Origin: Saccharopolyspora soli
Lineage (GTDB): Bacteria > Actinomycetota > Actinomycetes > Mycobacteriales > Pseudonocardiaceae
Reading direction: 5' to 3'
Length of the DNA: 64,000 bases
Assembly (NCBI RefSeq): GCF_022678645.1
Contig: NZ_JALBWV010000034.1
Location: forward strand, 26,914-90,913
Below the pieces are notes generated by a model. The model was not told the DNA's origin. It worked only from the letters and a program-made list of their open reading frames with translations, and ran no database searches. Position 1 is the stretch's first letter; every line of letters begins with the position of its first letter. This document shows, piece after piece, positions 16,460 through 26,800 of the stretch. The translations under genes were made by a program, and so were the position numbers.

Positions 16460-18439
16460 TCAATTCGCGGCATTGCTTCCTCGCCGCGTTTCCCGCTCAT
16501 CGGCGGGCGCCAGGGTGATGTCGAAACGCACCCACGACCACGAGCTCTCGCCCAGGCCCCGACCGTCCGGTGTGGACGTTCCAGGAGGCTGGTGCGCGAA
16601 GTCCTTGACCAGGGAGGGTCGGACGCCGAAAACGGTGTCGCTGGTGAGGAATTCGTCGCCGCGGACGAAGATGTGCGTGACGAGTGTTCGTCGTCCTTCG
16701 GCGCTGACCATGAAATGCAGGTGCGACGCGCGCATGGGTGAACGACCGGTGGCGTCCAACAGCCGTCCGACCGGCCCGTCGTGCGGGATCGGGTACGGCG
16801 TCGGCGTGAGGCCCCAGAACCGGTACGCACCACGTGAGTCGGTGAACAGGTGCGCGCGACCGGCCACCCGGTCATCGGTGTATTGGACGTCGTACAAGCC
16901 GTCCGCGTCCGCTTCCCACACTTCGATCCGCGCTCCTGGCACGGGAAGGCCGTCGGTGTCGGTGACGGTGCCTTCGACCCAGCAGGGTTCGCCGGTGGCG
17001 CCGCCGCCGATGTCACCGCCCAACTCGATCCTGGGCGAGTCCTCGACGAAGAACGGGCCGAAGACGGTTGCTTCGGTGGCGTCGCCGTATGCCTGGTTGT
17101 TGACCGCGACGGTTTGCATCGAGGCGCCGAGGACGTCGGAGAGCAGGATGAACTCCTGCCGCTTGTCGTCGGTGATGTGTCCCACCGCGGTCAGGAATTC
17201 GATACCGGCGGTCCATTCCTCCTCGGTCAGCCGCACTTCGCGGATGAACGCGTGCAGGTGGGCGGTCAGCGACTGCATCACGGTCCGCAGACGTTCGTTG
17301 GGAGCGTTTCGGAAGCTGGTTAGGACCGTGGAAGTCAGCTCCTCCTCCCGGCGGGCTTGCTCGCTGCGCGCATCCCGAGCCTGCGGGGGTGCGCCCGCCC
17401 ACGCCGTCCGCAACAGAGCCCGCACGTCGTCCCAGGTGACGGGTTGCGGATTGGAGGGCGGCACGGCGGGCAGGATGAGGTCGGTGGCCTCGTCGAGATT
17501 CGCCTCGGCCAGCCTGAGATCCTTCAGCGCGGTGGGTGCCCCGAGCCGGGTGTAGAGCTGGTTGAGCGCGGCTACGGCATCGGTGCCGCCCAAGGCATCG
17601 GCGATGCGTGCGACTGCATCCGGAGCGGCTGCGGAGTTGAGCGCGAGCACGTGTGGCAGGACAACAGCGTGGGTTTCGGCGTGCGGCAGGTTGTAGGCAC
17701 CGCCGAGGACGTGGCAGATCTTGTGATGGATCCCGGAACCCGCCGAGGCGAACGCGACCGCCGACAGGTAGGCGCCGTAGAGCAGTTGTTCGCGGGCGTC
17801 GACGTCGCGCGGCTTTTCCACGACCGTGGGCAGGCTGGCCGCTAGGGTGCGGATACCCTCGGTGGCCAGCGCGGCGTTGATCGGGTCTGCCCGCGGTGCC
17901 CACAGCGAATCCACGCAATGCGCGAGCGCGTTCAGCCCCGAGGCCGCCGAGAGGTCGGCTGGCAGCGAGAGAGTGAGCTCGGCGTCGTAGACCACTGTGA
18001 CCGGTAGGACCCGGTCGTCGACCCCGGTGGTCTTGCGCGCGTCCTCGGTCAAGCCCCAGACGTTGGTGGCTTCCGAACCGGCGTAGGTGGTGGGTACGGC
18101 GATGATCGGCAGCCCGGTGGTGAGTGCGACAGCCTTGGCCAGCCCGGTCGTGGACCCGCCACCGACGCTGAGGAGCAGGTCGACACCCCGCTGCTCGGCC
18201 ATGTGTCGTGCCTTGATCGCCGTGTCCACCGGGACGTGCTGCGCGACGTCGTCGTAGCTGACCGCGACCTCGATGTCGGCGGTGACCTTCGCGGCGAGCT
18301 CCCGCTCCGGCGGGGCGGCGACGAGCATGATCGAGGTGGCACCCAGCCGCCGCACCTCGGCGGCCACGTGTTGGGCGGCGCGTCCAGTGCCGAACAGCAC
18401 CCGCTGGCCGAGAGTGCGGTGCTCGAATTCCAAAGACAT
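16460..18439 (-). CDS. Bifunctional maleylacetate reductase / hydroxyquinol 1,2-dioxygenase
   Basis: One 659-residue protein joins two consecutive steps of hydroxyquinol breakdown. Residues about 1-350 are an iron-type alcohol dehydrogenase fold maleylacetate reductase (GQRVLFGTGRA, SVGGGSTTGLAKAVAL, PTTYAGSEATNVWGLT, and the HHKICHVLGGAYNLPHAETH metal site). Residues about 370-659 are an intradiol dioxygenase, with GPFFVEDSP, GARIEVWEADADGLYDVQY and ASHLHFMVS supplying the Tyr and His ligands of the ferric iron. The dioxygenase would open hydroxyquinol to maleylacetate and the reductase would convert that to 3-oxoadipate with NAD(P)H. No stop codon or frameshift separates the halves; the linker is near 345-375. 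Similar fusions are known in actinobacterial annotations. It follows the hydroxylase gene by seven bases. Confidence 0.92.
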   Translation of the reverse strand: MSLEFEHRTLGQRVLFGTGRAAQHVAAEVRRLGATSIMLVAAPPERELAAKVTADIEVAVSYDDVAQHVPVDTAIKARHMAEQRGVDLLLSVGGGSTTGLAKAVALTTGLPIIAVPTTYAGSEATNVWGLTEDARKTTGVDDRVLPVTVVYDAELTLSLPADLSAASGLNALAHCVDSLWAPRADPINAALATEGIRTLAASLPTVVEKPRDVDAREQLLYGAYLSAVAFASAGSGIHHKICHVLGGAYNLPHAETHAVVLPHVLALNSAAAPDAVARIADALGGTDAVAALNQLYTRLGAPTALKDLRLAEANLDEATDLILPAVPPSNPQPVTWDDVRALLRTAWAGAPPQARDARSEQARREEELTSTVLTSFRNAPNERLRTVMQSLTAHLHAFIREVRLTEEEWTAGIEFLTAVGHITDDKRQEFILLSDVLGASMQTVAVNNQAYGDATEATVFGPFFVEDSPRIELGGDIGGGATGEPCWVEGTVTDTDGLPVPGARIEVWEADADGLYDVQYTDDRVAGRAHLFTDSRGAYRFWGLTPTPYPIPHDGPVGRLLDATGRSPMRASHLHFMVSAEGRRTLVTHIFVRGDEFLTSDTVFGVRPSLVKDFAHQPPGTSTPDGRGLGESSWSWVRFDITLAPADERETRRGSNAAN

Positions 18440-18446
18440 GCGCAGC

Positions 18447-20225
18447 TCAGTCCTTCCGGCTCAGGATCGTCGACATGGCGTTCAGCAGAGCATCTTCCGG
18501 GTCGTCGGCGAGCCGTTGGGATCGCCAGCCGACGTGCTTGTCGGGCCGGACGAGCAGGGCGCCGTCCTCCGCCATCTCTCGGAGTACAGCCCAGTCGAAG
18601 TAGAGGTCGGTGATCTCCCGGCCAGGGCCGATCACGACCGCCTCGATCGGCACCCCGAGTGCGGCGCTGACCTTCGCGGCAGCCGCCGCCCATGGTTCGC
18701 CGCTGATCCCGGTGAACAGCGTGAACCGGCCGTAGGGCGCCAGATCGTGCGTGGAGCACTTGCGGGTGCTGTTGCCGACCCACGCATGGGGCAGGCGCGC
18801 ACCCGGCACGGTGGAAGGTTGGTAGTACAACTCCGGGTCGCGCTCCGGGAGCGACGATCCGTCCCCGACCACGGCGGTGGAGGTGTAGTGCTGGCCGAGC
18901 TCGACGCCGTGGGCGTTGAACTCGTAGTTCTTGATCTCCATGGCCTCCCGTTCGGCAGCCCCTTCGGGGGTGTTCGCCTTGCGCCCGTCGATCTTCGCGA
19001 CCATCTCGGCAGCGGTCTCGCCCCCCGCGATGCCCAACGCCTCGAACAGCTGCCCGAACTCCCGCGCGGACTTGTTGGCCCGCAACACGATCTGCTTGGC
19101 CACGGGCGCCCGTTCGGCGGAGTACGTCTCCAGCAGCTCCCCGCTGGCCTGCCCGCGCAGCACTGCCGCGATCTTCCAGGCCAGGTTGTAGGAATCCTGG
19201 ATCGACGTGTTGGAGCCGAGCCCATTGCTCGGCGGGTGCTTGTGGACGGCGTCCCCGGCGCAGAACACCCGCCCGGACTGCAGACGCGTCGCAAACTGCT
19301 CGTTGTTGCCCCACAACGAGCTACCCGTGATCGTCACTTCGAGGTCCGGCACCCCCACCAGGTTGCGCACGATCTGCGCCGCGGCCTCGGTGTCGATCAT
19401 CGGCGGTTCGTCGGCGATGTCGTAGCCCCAAACGATCAGCCACTCGTGCCAGGGACGAACCATGCGCACCAGACCTGCCCCGATGCCTCCGATGTTGGAG
19501 CCGGGCTGGATCACCCAATACAGCACGGATGGCCGATGGCCGACCAATTCGCTGAGGTCTGCTCGGAACGTGATGTTCATCGACCCTGCGATGTCCATCT
19601 GCCCTTCCATCGGCAGCAGCAGGTCCGCGGCGACCTTGGAACGGGCGCCATCGGCACCGATGAGGTATCTGGCGCGAATGGTGTACTCCTGGCCGGTCAA
19701 CCGGTCGAGCACGGTGGCCGTGACCCCGTCGGCATCCTGCACGTGGGAGAGGTATTCGGTGGAGAACCGGGTCTGGGTGCCGCGTGTCGTGGCGTTGCGA
19801 ACCAGGATCGGTTCGAGGTAGGTCTGCGGGATGTCGCAGTTCCACGACGGCGAGGCCAGCTCGTAGTCGGCGTGCCTCGCGGGATGCGTGCCCCAAGCGC
19901 GGACGCGGCCGATCTCCTCCCCGGTGATCGAGGTGCAGAAAACGGTGTCACCCATCAGCTCGTGCGGGGTCGCCTCGGCCAGCACCTGGTCCTCGATGCC
20001 GACATCGCGGAAGATCTCCATCGTGCGCTGGTTGGTGATGTGCGCCCGCGGGGTGTTCGCCGTCCACCGGTACTTGGTGACCATGATGTTGTCCACCCCG
20101 AGCGTGGACAGGAACAGCGCTGCCGAGGCGCCCGCCGGGCCGGAGCCGACGATGAGCACCTCCGTCTCCACCGTCCCGGAGACCGGGGCCTCGGTCTCCG
20201 GCAGACCATCGTCGAAGATCGCCAT
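18447..20225 (-). CDS. FAD-dependent phenolic hydroxylase (resorcinol/dichlorophenol hydroxylase-like)
   Basis: A 592-residue single-component flavin monooxygenase of the PHBH/TfdB/phenol hydroxylase group. Visible motifs are EVLIVGSGPAGASAALFL (FAD dinucleotide fold), ARYLIGADGARSKVA (the DG motif), and VFCAGDAVHKHPPSNGLGSN (the GD motif). A C-terminal thioredoxin-like domain (about 440-590) ends in ILSRKD. With the downstream hydroxyquinol enzyme it probably hydroxylates resorcinol or a related phenol to hydroxyquinol. ATG 20225 has GAGGAAAG upstream; the frame continues to 20285 without a binding site. It is the first gene of a two-gene operon. Confidence 0.9.
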   Translation of the reverse strand: MAIFDDGLPETEAPVSGTVETEVLIVGSGPAGASAALFLSTLGVDNIMVTKYRWTANTPRAHITNQRTMEIFRDVGIEDQVLAEATPHELMGDTVFCTSITGEEIGRVRAWGTHPARHADYELASPSWNCDIPQTYLEPILVRNATTRGTQTRFSTEYLSHVQDADGVTATVLDRLTGQEYTIRARYLIGADGARSKVAADLLLPMEGQMDIAGSMNITFRADLSELVGHRPSVLYWVIQPGSNIGGIGAGLVRMVRPWHEWLIVWGYDIADEPPMIDTEAAAQIVRNLVGVPDLEVTITGSSLWGNNEQFATRLQSGRVFCAGDAVHKHPPSNGLGSNTSIQDSYNLAWKIAAVLRGQASGELLETYSAERAPVAKQIVLRANKSAREFGQLFEALGIAGGETAAEMVAKIDGRKANTPEGAAEREAMEIKNYEFNAHGVELGQHYTSTAVVGDGSSLPERDPELYYQPSTVPGARLPHAWVGNSTRKCSTHDLAPYGRFTLFTGISGEPWAAAAAKVSAALGVPIEAVVIGPGREITDLYFDWAVLREMAEDGALLVRPDKHVGWRSQRLADDPEDALLNAMSTILSRKD

Positions 20226-20363
20226 CGTGCTTTCCTCCGCACCACTGCGCAGCCAGCTGTTCCAGCAACGGCTAGAACGTCGCACGGCAGAGCACGCAGG
20301 AGCACGCGCTGGCGGAATTGGGCACGGGGTTGGCGGGAAAGTGCGCAGCCACCACTTCGGTCG

Positions 20364-21372
20364 TCAGCTCCGGCGATCCGTGGCCCGGCGCCGCGCGTCG
20401 CGGGGTGTCTCCGAAAACCGTTGCTTGAACGCACGGGCGAAGTAGGACTGGGACGAGAACCCGCACGCGCGGGCCACGTCGCCGACAGCGGGATGGTCGT
20501 GCTTCGAGGTCAGCATTGCCCGCGCGCGGTCCAAGCGCTGGTCGGTGATCCAGCGGGCCAGGCCGCTGTGCTCGCTGAACAGGCGGGACAGCTGTCGTTC
20601 GCTGATCCCGATCCCCGCCGCGATACGGGCCGCGGACAGCCCGCGGTCGGTCAGATGCCGCTCGATGAAGGACTGGGCCGTGGACAGCTGCGACCGGGTA
20701 TCGCCAGCCCGCGCGCCGACCACCATCGCCCGCAGCAATCCGAGCGCTTCCCGCTCCATCCGATGCCGGTCCTCGTTCGCGACGCCGTCCAGCGCGGAAC
20801 GCATCAACTTCGCGAGCGCATAGCCCGGAGGGCAGGCACCCGGCCCGCCCGCGATGTCGAAAACGCGCGGGACGCGCGACGGCGCAGGTGCGTCAAGCCC
20901 TTCGAACACGGTGCGCGGAACCTTCAGCACGAGTTCGGTGAGTCCCTGCGCGAAGCCGCGTACGAACGGCACGTCGGCGTCGCACAGCACCGCCTGCCCC
21001 GGCCGCAGGATCCGGACGCCATCGTCGTAGTAGAAGAACGCCTCACCAGCCATCGCGACGTACAGCACGACCGCGCAAGCGGGGTGGTGCTCGATCTGGT
21101 GCAGCGTGCGCTCGACGACGTGCGGGTTTCCCGTCACCTGGGCCACCTCGACGCTCCGGCAACCACAGGTTGAGCTCAGTCGCCTCCAGCGGCACCTCGT
21201 TGATCTTCTTGCAGCTCAAGCCGATGAGGGCGCAGGCGTTGTGCTGCTCCCACAGCTCCAGCCGCTGCGACCTCGGCAAACCCGCGGTGGAGAACCGAAC
21301 CGGGCCCGAACGCCGATCATCCCGCGGGCGGGAAAAGCCTTGCTCCGAAGGCAGCTGAAGTCGCTTCCCCAC
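20364..21372 (-). pseudogene. AraC-family regulator of the hydroxyquinol operon, split by a one-base frameshift
   Basis: Two overlapping reading frames together give one AraC_binding_2-type regulator. The first (from GTG 21372, GGAGG six bases upstream) reads VRFSTAGLPRSQRLELWEQH and continues to EATELNLWLP. The second continues SVEVAQVTGNPHVVERTLHQ, FFYYDDGVRILRPGQAVLCD and the HTH (IAAGIGISERQLSRLF, VARACGFSSQSYFARAFKQR). The join lies at about 21148-21160, where one base seems to be missing. Related regulators are continuous across this point, so this is either a recent inactivation or a sequencing error. It lies upstream of, and in the same direction as, the hydroxylase/dioxygenase operon. 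Confidence 0.8.
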
Positions 21373-21415
21373 CTGCCACCTCCGCGTAGCGCCGGGCACG
21401 CAATCCTAGCGACCG

Positions 21416-22279
21416 TCAGGGCTTGCGGGCCATGCCCACCCAGACCACCGAGTCGTTGGGGCTGTCGAACTCGACGACCGGTGCGTTCTCGCCGCTTTCC
21501 TCCGGGTGCCACAGCGGTGTCCAGGTCATGCCCGGTTCGACCAGCGGTAGATCACCGAAGAACTTCTCGATCTCGCCGTGCGGTCGCCAGATCACCGGCG
21601 TGGCGGACTTGTCGTACATCTTGCCGAATTCGGCCATTTCGCGCTTGCGGATCTCGGGCACCCCGTCGGCTGTGCCGTGGGATATCACCAGGTACGAGCC
21701 GGAGGAGAGCAGTTCCCGGTAGCGGGCCACGGCTTGGGGTCCGATGTCGGTGCCGTCGGGTCCGGGTTGGGTGACGTGCAGGACGGCGATCAGCAGCAGC
21801 GCGACCGGTTGGTCCAGGTCGATGACGTCGGTCTCCGCCACGCGGCGCCACAACAGGTCGGGGTCGCGCAGGTCGGCCTGGATCACGGCGTGGCGGTCGG
21901 TGACCTCTTCGCGTTCCAGGAGGATTTGCGAGTGGGCGACGGCGACCGGTTCGTTGTCGATGTAGACGCATTTGGCGTCTGACACGAGTTCGTCGGCGAC
22001 CTGGTGCGTGCTGCCCATGGTCGGGACGCCCGAACCGATGTCGATGAACTGGCGCACCCCTTGCTTGATCAGGTAGCGCACGGCGCGGTGCAGGAACAGT
22101 CGGTTGGCCTTGGCCGCGGGGCGCACGAACGGGAACTTGGCCAGTGCCTGTTCACCGAAGACGCGGTCGATGGCGTAGTTCGCCTGCCCACCGAGGTAGT
22201 AGTCGTAGACCCGAGCGACGTTCGGGTGCTCCAGATCCACACCTTCGAGAGGGAAGGCATCTGCCTCCGGCTGACTCAC
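21416..22279 (-). CDS. PF04672-family SAM-dependent methyltransferase (second copy)
   Basis: A 287-residue PF04672 protein with the family signature NVARVYDYYLGGQANYAIDR, FIDIGSGVPT as the glycine-rich SAM loop, KCVYIDNEPVAVAHSQILL, ALLLIAVLHVTQP and LPLVEPGMTWTPLW near the C-terminus. It starts at GTG 22279 with AAGGGG upstream. It differs clearly from the copy at 1987-2766, so the two are old paralogues. The methyl acceptor is unknown. It stands alone between the AraC gene and the divergent DinB gene. Confidence 0.88.
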   Translation of the reverse strand: MSQPEADAFPLEGVDLEHPNVARVYDYYLGGQANYAIDRVFGEQALAKFPFVRPAAKANRLFLHRAVRYLIKQGVRQFIDIGSGVPTMGSTHQVADELVSDAKCVYIDNEPVAVAHSQILLEREEVTDRHAVIQADLRDPDLLWRRVAETDVIDLDQPVALLLIAVLHVTQPGPDGTDIGPQAVARYRELLSSGSYLVISHGTADGVPEIRKREMAEFGKMYDKSATPVIWRPHGEIEKFFGDLPLVEPGMTWTPLWHPEESGENAPVVEFDSPNDSVVWVGMARKP

Positions 22280-22540
22280 GGCGTCAACCCCTTCTGCTGT
22301 ACCGGCGATTGGCGCGACTCATCGTAGCGACCACTCCACTGAACGTTCGCGCCGTAGTCTGCCACCGGTGGGTCGTGCGGTCACGGCTGTCGTCCAGAAG
22401 ATCGATTCCTACGATGAACTTGCTGATTCCTGCGCCGGTCGGCCCCTGTGATGACAGTCGGGTCAGGCAGACGGTCATCGGCTGGGGACAGCCGACGAGA
22501 TACTGGCCCCGAATGCAGGCGCGGAACGGGAGCACGACCA

Positions 22541-23050
22541 GTGACCAGCGACAACCGTATAGGACCGCCCAGTTTTGGCAGCGAACGCGACATGCTGCGG
22601 GCTTTCCTCGATTATCACCGTGCAACCCTCGCCATGAAGTGTGAAGGGCTTACCGACGAGGAGTTGCGGCAGCAGTCGATGCCGCCTTCGACGCTTTCGC
22701 TGCTTGGTCTGGTGCGGCACATGGCCGAGGTGGAGCGTGCTTGGTTCCGTCGAGTGTTCGAGGACAACGACGCGCCCATGGTCTGGTCCGACAAGATCGA
22801 CTTCCAGGCGGCGTACGACGCGAGCGCGTCGACCAGGGACGAGGCGTTCGCAGCCTGGGAGGCCGAGGTGGAGAACTCGCGCCGCATCGAGCGGGAAGCT
22901 GCGTCCCTGGACGGGGCCGGGTACCAGCCAAGATGGGGCGAGGAGGTATCACTGCGGATGGTGATGGTGCACGTGCTCCTGGAGTACGGCCGCCACAACG
23001 GGCACGCGGACTTGCTGCGCGAGGGTGTCGACGGAACCGTGGGTGCCTGA
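22541..23050 (+). CDS. DinB/DUF664-family mycothiol-type transferase
   Basis: A 169-residue four-helix-bundle protein of the DinB superfamily. The pattern STLSLLGLVRHMAEVERAWF gives the first metal-binding His, and MVMVHVLLEYGRHNGHADLL gives the other two in the conserved HVxxEYxRHNGHADL motif of DUF664. Members are metal-dependent thiol-S-transferases using mycothiol in actinomycetes; the electrophilic substrate is unknown. GTG 22541 has GGGAG upstream; an extended frame begins at 22448. Confidence 0.87.
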   Translation: MTSDNRIGPPSFGSERDMLRAFLDYHRATLAMKCEGLTDEELRQQSMPPSTLSLLGLVRHMAEVERAWFRRVFEDNDAPMVWSDKIDFQAAYDASASTRDEAFAAWEAEVENSRRIEREAASLDGAGYQPRWGEEVSLRMVMVHVLLEYGRHNGHADLLREGVDGTVGA

Positions 23051-23116
23051 GTCCACAGGAGCTACCGATCTCCAAATGCTGATCTCTTCAAGAGAATCGC
23101 CCGCGCATCTGGAAGG

Positions 23117-23330
23117 TGCGCGCGGGAACATCCTGCGGTCGAGGAGGATGGCGAAACCGATTATCTGCAGGCGGATCTGCGCGATCCCGAGGCCGTTCTC
23201 GCCGCGTCCGCGCGAACCTTGGACCTCGCCCGACCCGTCGGGCTGATGCTGCTCGGGGTCGGCAACCACCTCATGGCCGACGACCAGGCGTATTCGGTGG
23301 TAAGGACGCTGATTTCGGCGCGGATCCGAC
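23117..23330 (+). pseudogene. Internal fragment of a PF04672 methyltransferase
   Basis: About 70 codons read REHPAVEEDGETDYLQADLR, then DPEAVLAASARTLDLARPVG and LMLLGVGNHLMADDQAYSVV. This matches the central part of PF04672 proteins (QADLRDP, LDLARPVGLMLLGV) but lacks the SAM loop before it and the C-terminal part after it. It is the third trace of this family in the window and shows local gene loss beside the toxin locus. Confidence 0.7.
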
Positions 23331-23373
23331 CGCGTCACAGTCGCATTTGGACAGTCATTGCCGGTGCGGCGTT

Positions 23374-23490
23374 TCAGGTTCCCTGCGCCACCAGCACCAA
23401 TGTGTTGGTCTTGGGGTCGAGGTAGGCGTGCGAGTGCCAGCTGTCCCGGGTGAACGCCTCGTCCAAGGCGGCGCTGGTCTGGAACGCCTG
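23374..23490 (-). pseudogene. C-terminal gene remnant of unknown family
   Basis: The reverse strand encodes AFQTSAALDEAFTRDSWHSH and then AYLDPKTNTLVLVAQGT before a stop. Composition and codon use look coding, but no start or upstream body exists. The family is not recognised. It may be the decayed end of a neighbour lost when the toxin gene region was rearranged. Confidence 0.45.
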
Positions 23491-23812
23491 TGATCAGCGT
23501 CGCCGGACGGGAGCTCAGCACTTTGCGCACCCCCAGGACCTCCGGGCGTTGGTGCGGCGTTGGTGTGGCGTTGGCGCCCGGTGCGATGATGCCCGGCGCA
23601 ATGCGTGTCTGGGGGAATTCAGGAGCGAAGCTGGATCGGAGCAGGGGTTGCGCTCGTCCAGGCCGCCGCTGGGATCGGGTACCCGCGTCGGTCTGCTGCG
23701 CTGGACGGACAGCTGACCACAGTGGACAGTTGCTCGCGCGGACGCGCACGCGCTGGACCGACCGCCCGCATCGATCTTTCCGTACCGTTCGCCTAGTCCT
23801 TGGAGTGGTGTC

Positions 23813-26800
23813 GTGACGAATCCGTTGGTGGCGCAGCGCGAGGATTCGACGCAGTCGTTCAGCGGTGTGCCGATCCTGGAGTCGGTCGACGAGACGACGA
23901 AGGCGATCGAGTCGGGGGACTGGGCTGCGGGCGTCCTCGGGGCGGTGGGCACCGGCCTGGACGCGCTCGGCATGGCGATGGACCCGTTCGGTTCGATCAT
24001 CGCCGCGGGCGTGGGTTGGTTGATCGAGCACGTCGGCCCCTTGTCGGACGCGCTGGACTCGTTGACCGGCGATCCGGACGCGATCAAGGCCCATGCCGAG
24101 ACTTGGCAGAACATCTCGACGGAGCTGGCCGACGTCGGCGCCGAAATGACCAATCTGGTGCAGAACGACACGGCGCGCTGGATCGGCGCGGCCGGTGACG
24201 CATACCGCGCCCGGAGCGAGGACACCGCGGCGCTCCTCGCGGCCGCGCAGAGCGCCGCCAGTGGCGCGTCGAGCGGCATCGGCACGGCAGGCGAGGTCGT
24301 CGCCGCGGTGCGGACCCTGGTCCGCGACATCATCGCCGAGCTCGTCGGTCACCTCGTGAGCTGGGCGTTGCAGGTGCTGGCGACGTTGGGCATCGCGATG
24401 GCCTGGGTGCTGCCGCAGGTGATCGCCGAGGTCGCGAAGGTCGCGGCCAAGATCGCCGACATCACGACGAAACTCGTGAAGGCGCTCAAAGCGCTGTCGC
24501 CGATGCTGAAGAAGCTCGGAGATTCCTTCGGCGACGCGGGCGAGGCGCTGCGGAAGCTCAAGGCGGACGGTTCGTCCGCCCCGCGGGCGAAAGGCCCGGC
24601 ACCGACCAAGCCCGCGTCCGACAGCGGCCCGGCGTCGACCAAGTCGACGCCCGACAACGGCCCGGCGTCGACTCGTGCGATGGACAGCGACACCCCAGGC
24701 GGCTCGCCCTCGTCGAGCGGCCCCAAATCGCCTGCCCGCACGGATCCGGCCGCCGCTGACAACCGGCCTTCCCTCCGGGACCAGGAGCCGAACCCCCGCT
24801 CCCCGGAGAACCTGCGGTGCGAGAAGGACCCGATCGACGTCTCCACGGGGCAGATGGTGCTGAGCCAGACCGACGCGGAATTCCTCGGCGTGCTCCCCCT
24901 GGTCGTCGAGCGCACCCACTTCTCGTCGTACCGGACGGGCCGGTGGTTCGGTCCCAGCTGGATGTCGACCCTCGACCAGCGGTTGGAGGTCGATGACGAA
25001 GGCGTCAGCTTCGCCGCCGCGGACGGCACGCTCCAGCACTACCCGCATCCGGCACCCGGTGCGTGGGTCCGCAGCGACCGCGGCGGGCCGCGGTCGCTCG
25101 GGCGCACCGACGGCGGTTACGTGCTCGTGGACGCGGAACGGGGGTGGACGCTGCTGTTCGATCCGTCCCTGCTCGTGCTGGCGTCGGTCACCGACCACAA
25201 CGGGAACCGGATCGAGTTCAGCCACGACGAGTCCGGAACTCCGCTGGAAATCCGGCACAGCGGCGGGTACCAGGTCCTGGTCGAGACGACCGACGGCCTG
25301 GTGACGGCGCTGCACTCGACCGCCAGCGACGGCGACGTGGAACTGATGCGCTACCGCTACCAGGGCGATCGGCTCACCGAGGTGATCAACGCTTCTGGTC
25401 GGGCGCTGCGGTTCGACTACGACCCGGCAGGCCGCATCGTCGGGTGGACCGACCGCAACGACGAGTGGTACCGCTACACCTACGACCACGACGGGCGCTG
25501 CGTCCGCACCGAGGGCTCCGGAGGTTTCCTGAGCGGAACCATGGAGTACGACGTCGAGAACCGGATCACCTGGTCCACGGACTCGCTGGGGCACCGGTCC
25601 GCTTTCCACCTGAACGAAGCCGGGCAGGTGGTAAAGGAGGTCGATCCGCTGGGCAACGCGGTCGTCTTCGAGTGGGACGCCGCCGACCGGCTGCTGCGGC
25701 GCACCGACGCGCTGGGCCGCACCGTCCGCAACGATCACGACGCAGACGGGAACCTCATCGCGATCACCAGGCCGGATGGGAGCCAGCTCCGCTGCGAGTA
25801 CGACGACTCCGGTCGGCCGGTCACGCTCATCGAAGCCGACGGCGCGGTGTCGCGTCGCGATTACGACGACCGCGGCAACCTGATCAGATCCACCGATGCC
25901 GCTGGAGCGACCACCGGCTACACCTACGACGAGCGCGGCAACCTCACCGGCGTAACCGATGCGCTCGGCAACACGTGGCGGATCGAAACCGACGCGGCCG
26001 GGCTGACCGCAGCGGTCACCGATCCGAACGGCGCGACCACCAGGTACGAGCGGGACCGCTTCGGGCGGCTGGCTGCGGTCGTCGACCCGGTGGGCGGCGT
26101 GCAGCGGTTCGGGTGGACCGTGGGCGGTGAACTCGCCTGGCACCAGCGGCCGGACGGCACGACCGAACGGCACGCCTACGACGGCGAGGGCAACCTGCGG
26201 GAGAGCACGGACGAGTGCGGCGAGACGACCAGGACGGAGCTTGCGCATTTCGACCTGGTGTCGGCCGAGATCCGTCCGGACGGCACTCGTCTGGAGTTCG
26301 GCTACGACACCGAACTGCGGCTGACCACCGTCACCAACCAGCTCGGCCAGGTGTGGCGCTACGAGTACGACCCGGCCGGGAACTTGGTGCGGGAAACCGA
26401 CTTCAACGGCAGCACGGTCAGCTATCGCCTCGACGCGGCCGGACAACTCGTCGAGCGGACCAACGGAGTCGGGGAGGTGACCAGTTTCGGGTACGACCTG
26501 CTGGGAAACTTGGTCCAGCGCAGCCAAGGGCAGGTCACGACGACCTTCAGCTACAGCGAGTCCGGGCACCTGCTCGAAGCGGCGGACGGCGCGACCCGAG
26601 TGGCCTTCCAGCGTGATCCGCTCGGCCGAGTGGTCGCGGAGACGGTCAACGGCCGCACCGTCACGTCGGCCTACGACCCGTTGGGCAGGCGGGTCCGGCG
26701 CCGCACGCCGTCCGGAGCGGAAAGCGCCTGGGAGTACGACGGAACCGACCGACCGGTCGCGCTGCGCACCGCCGGGCGGACGCTGCGCTTCGAACACGAC

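Noticed and set aside
24580..24780. Repeated GPASTKS-like segments in the RHS protein, considered as a DNA repeat array
   Set aside because: They encode a Pro/Ser/Ala-rich linker and are too short and varied for a separate repeat feature.
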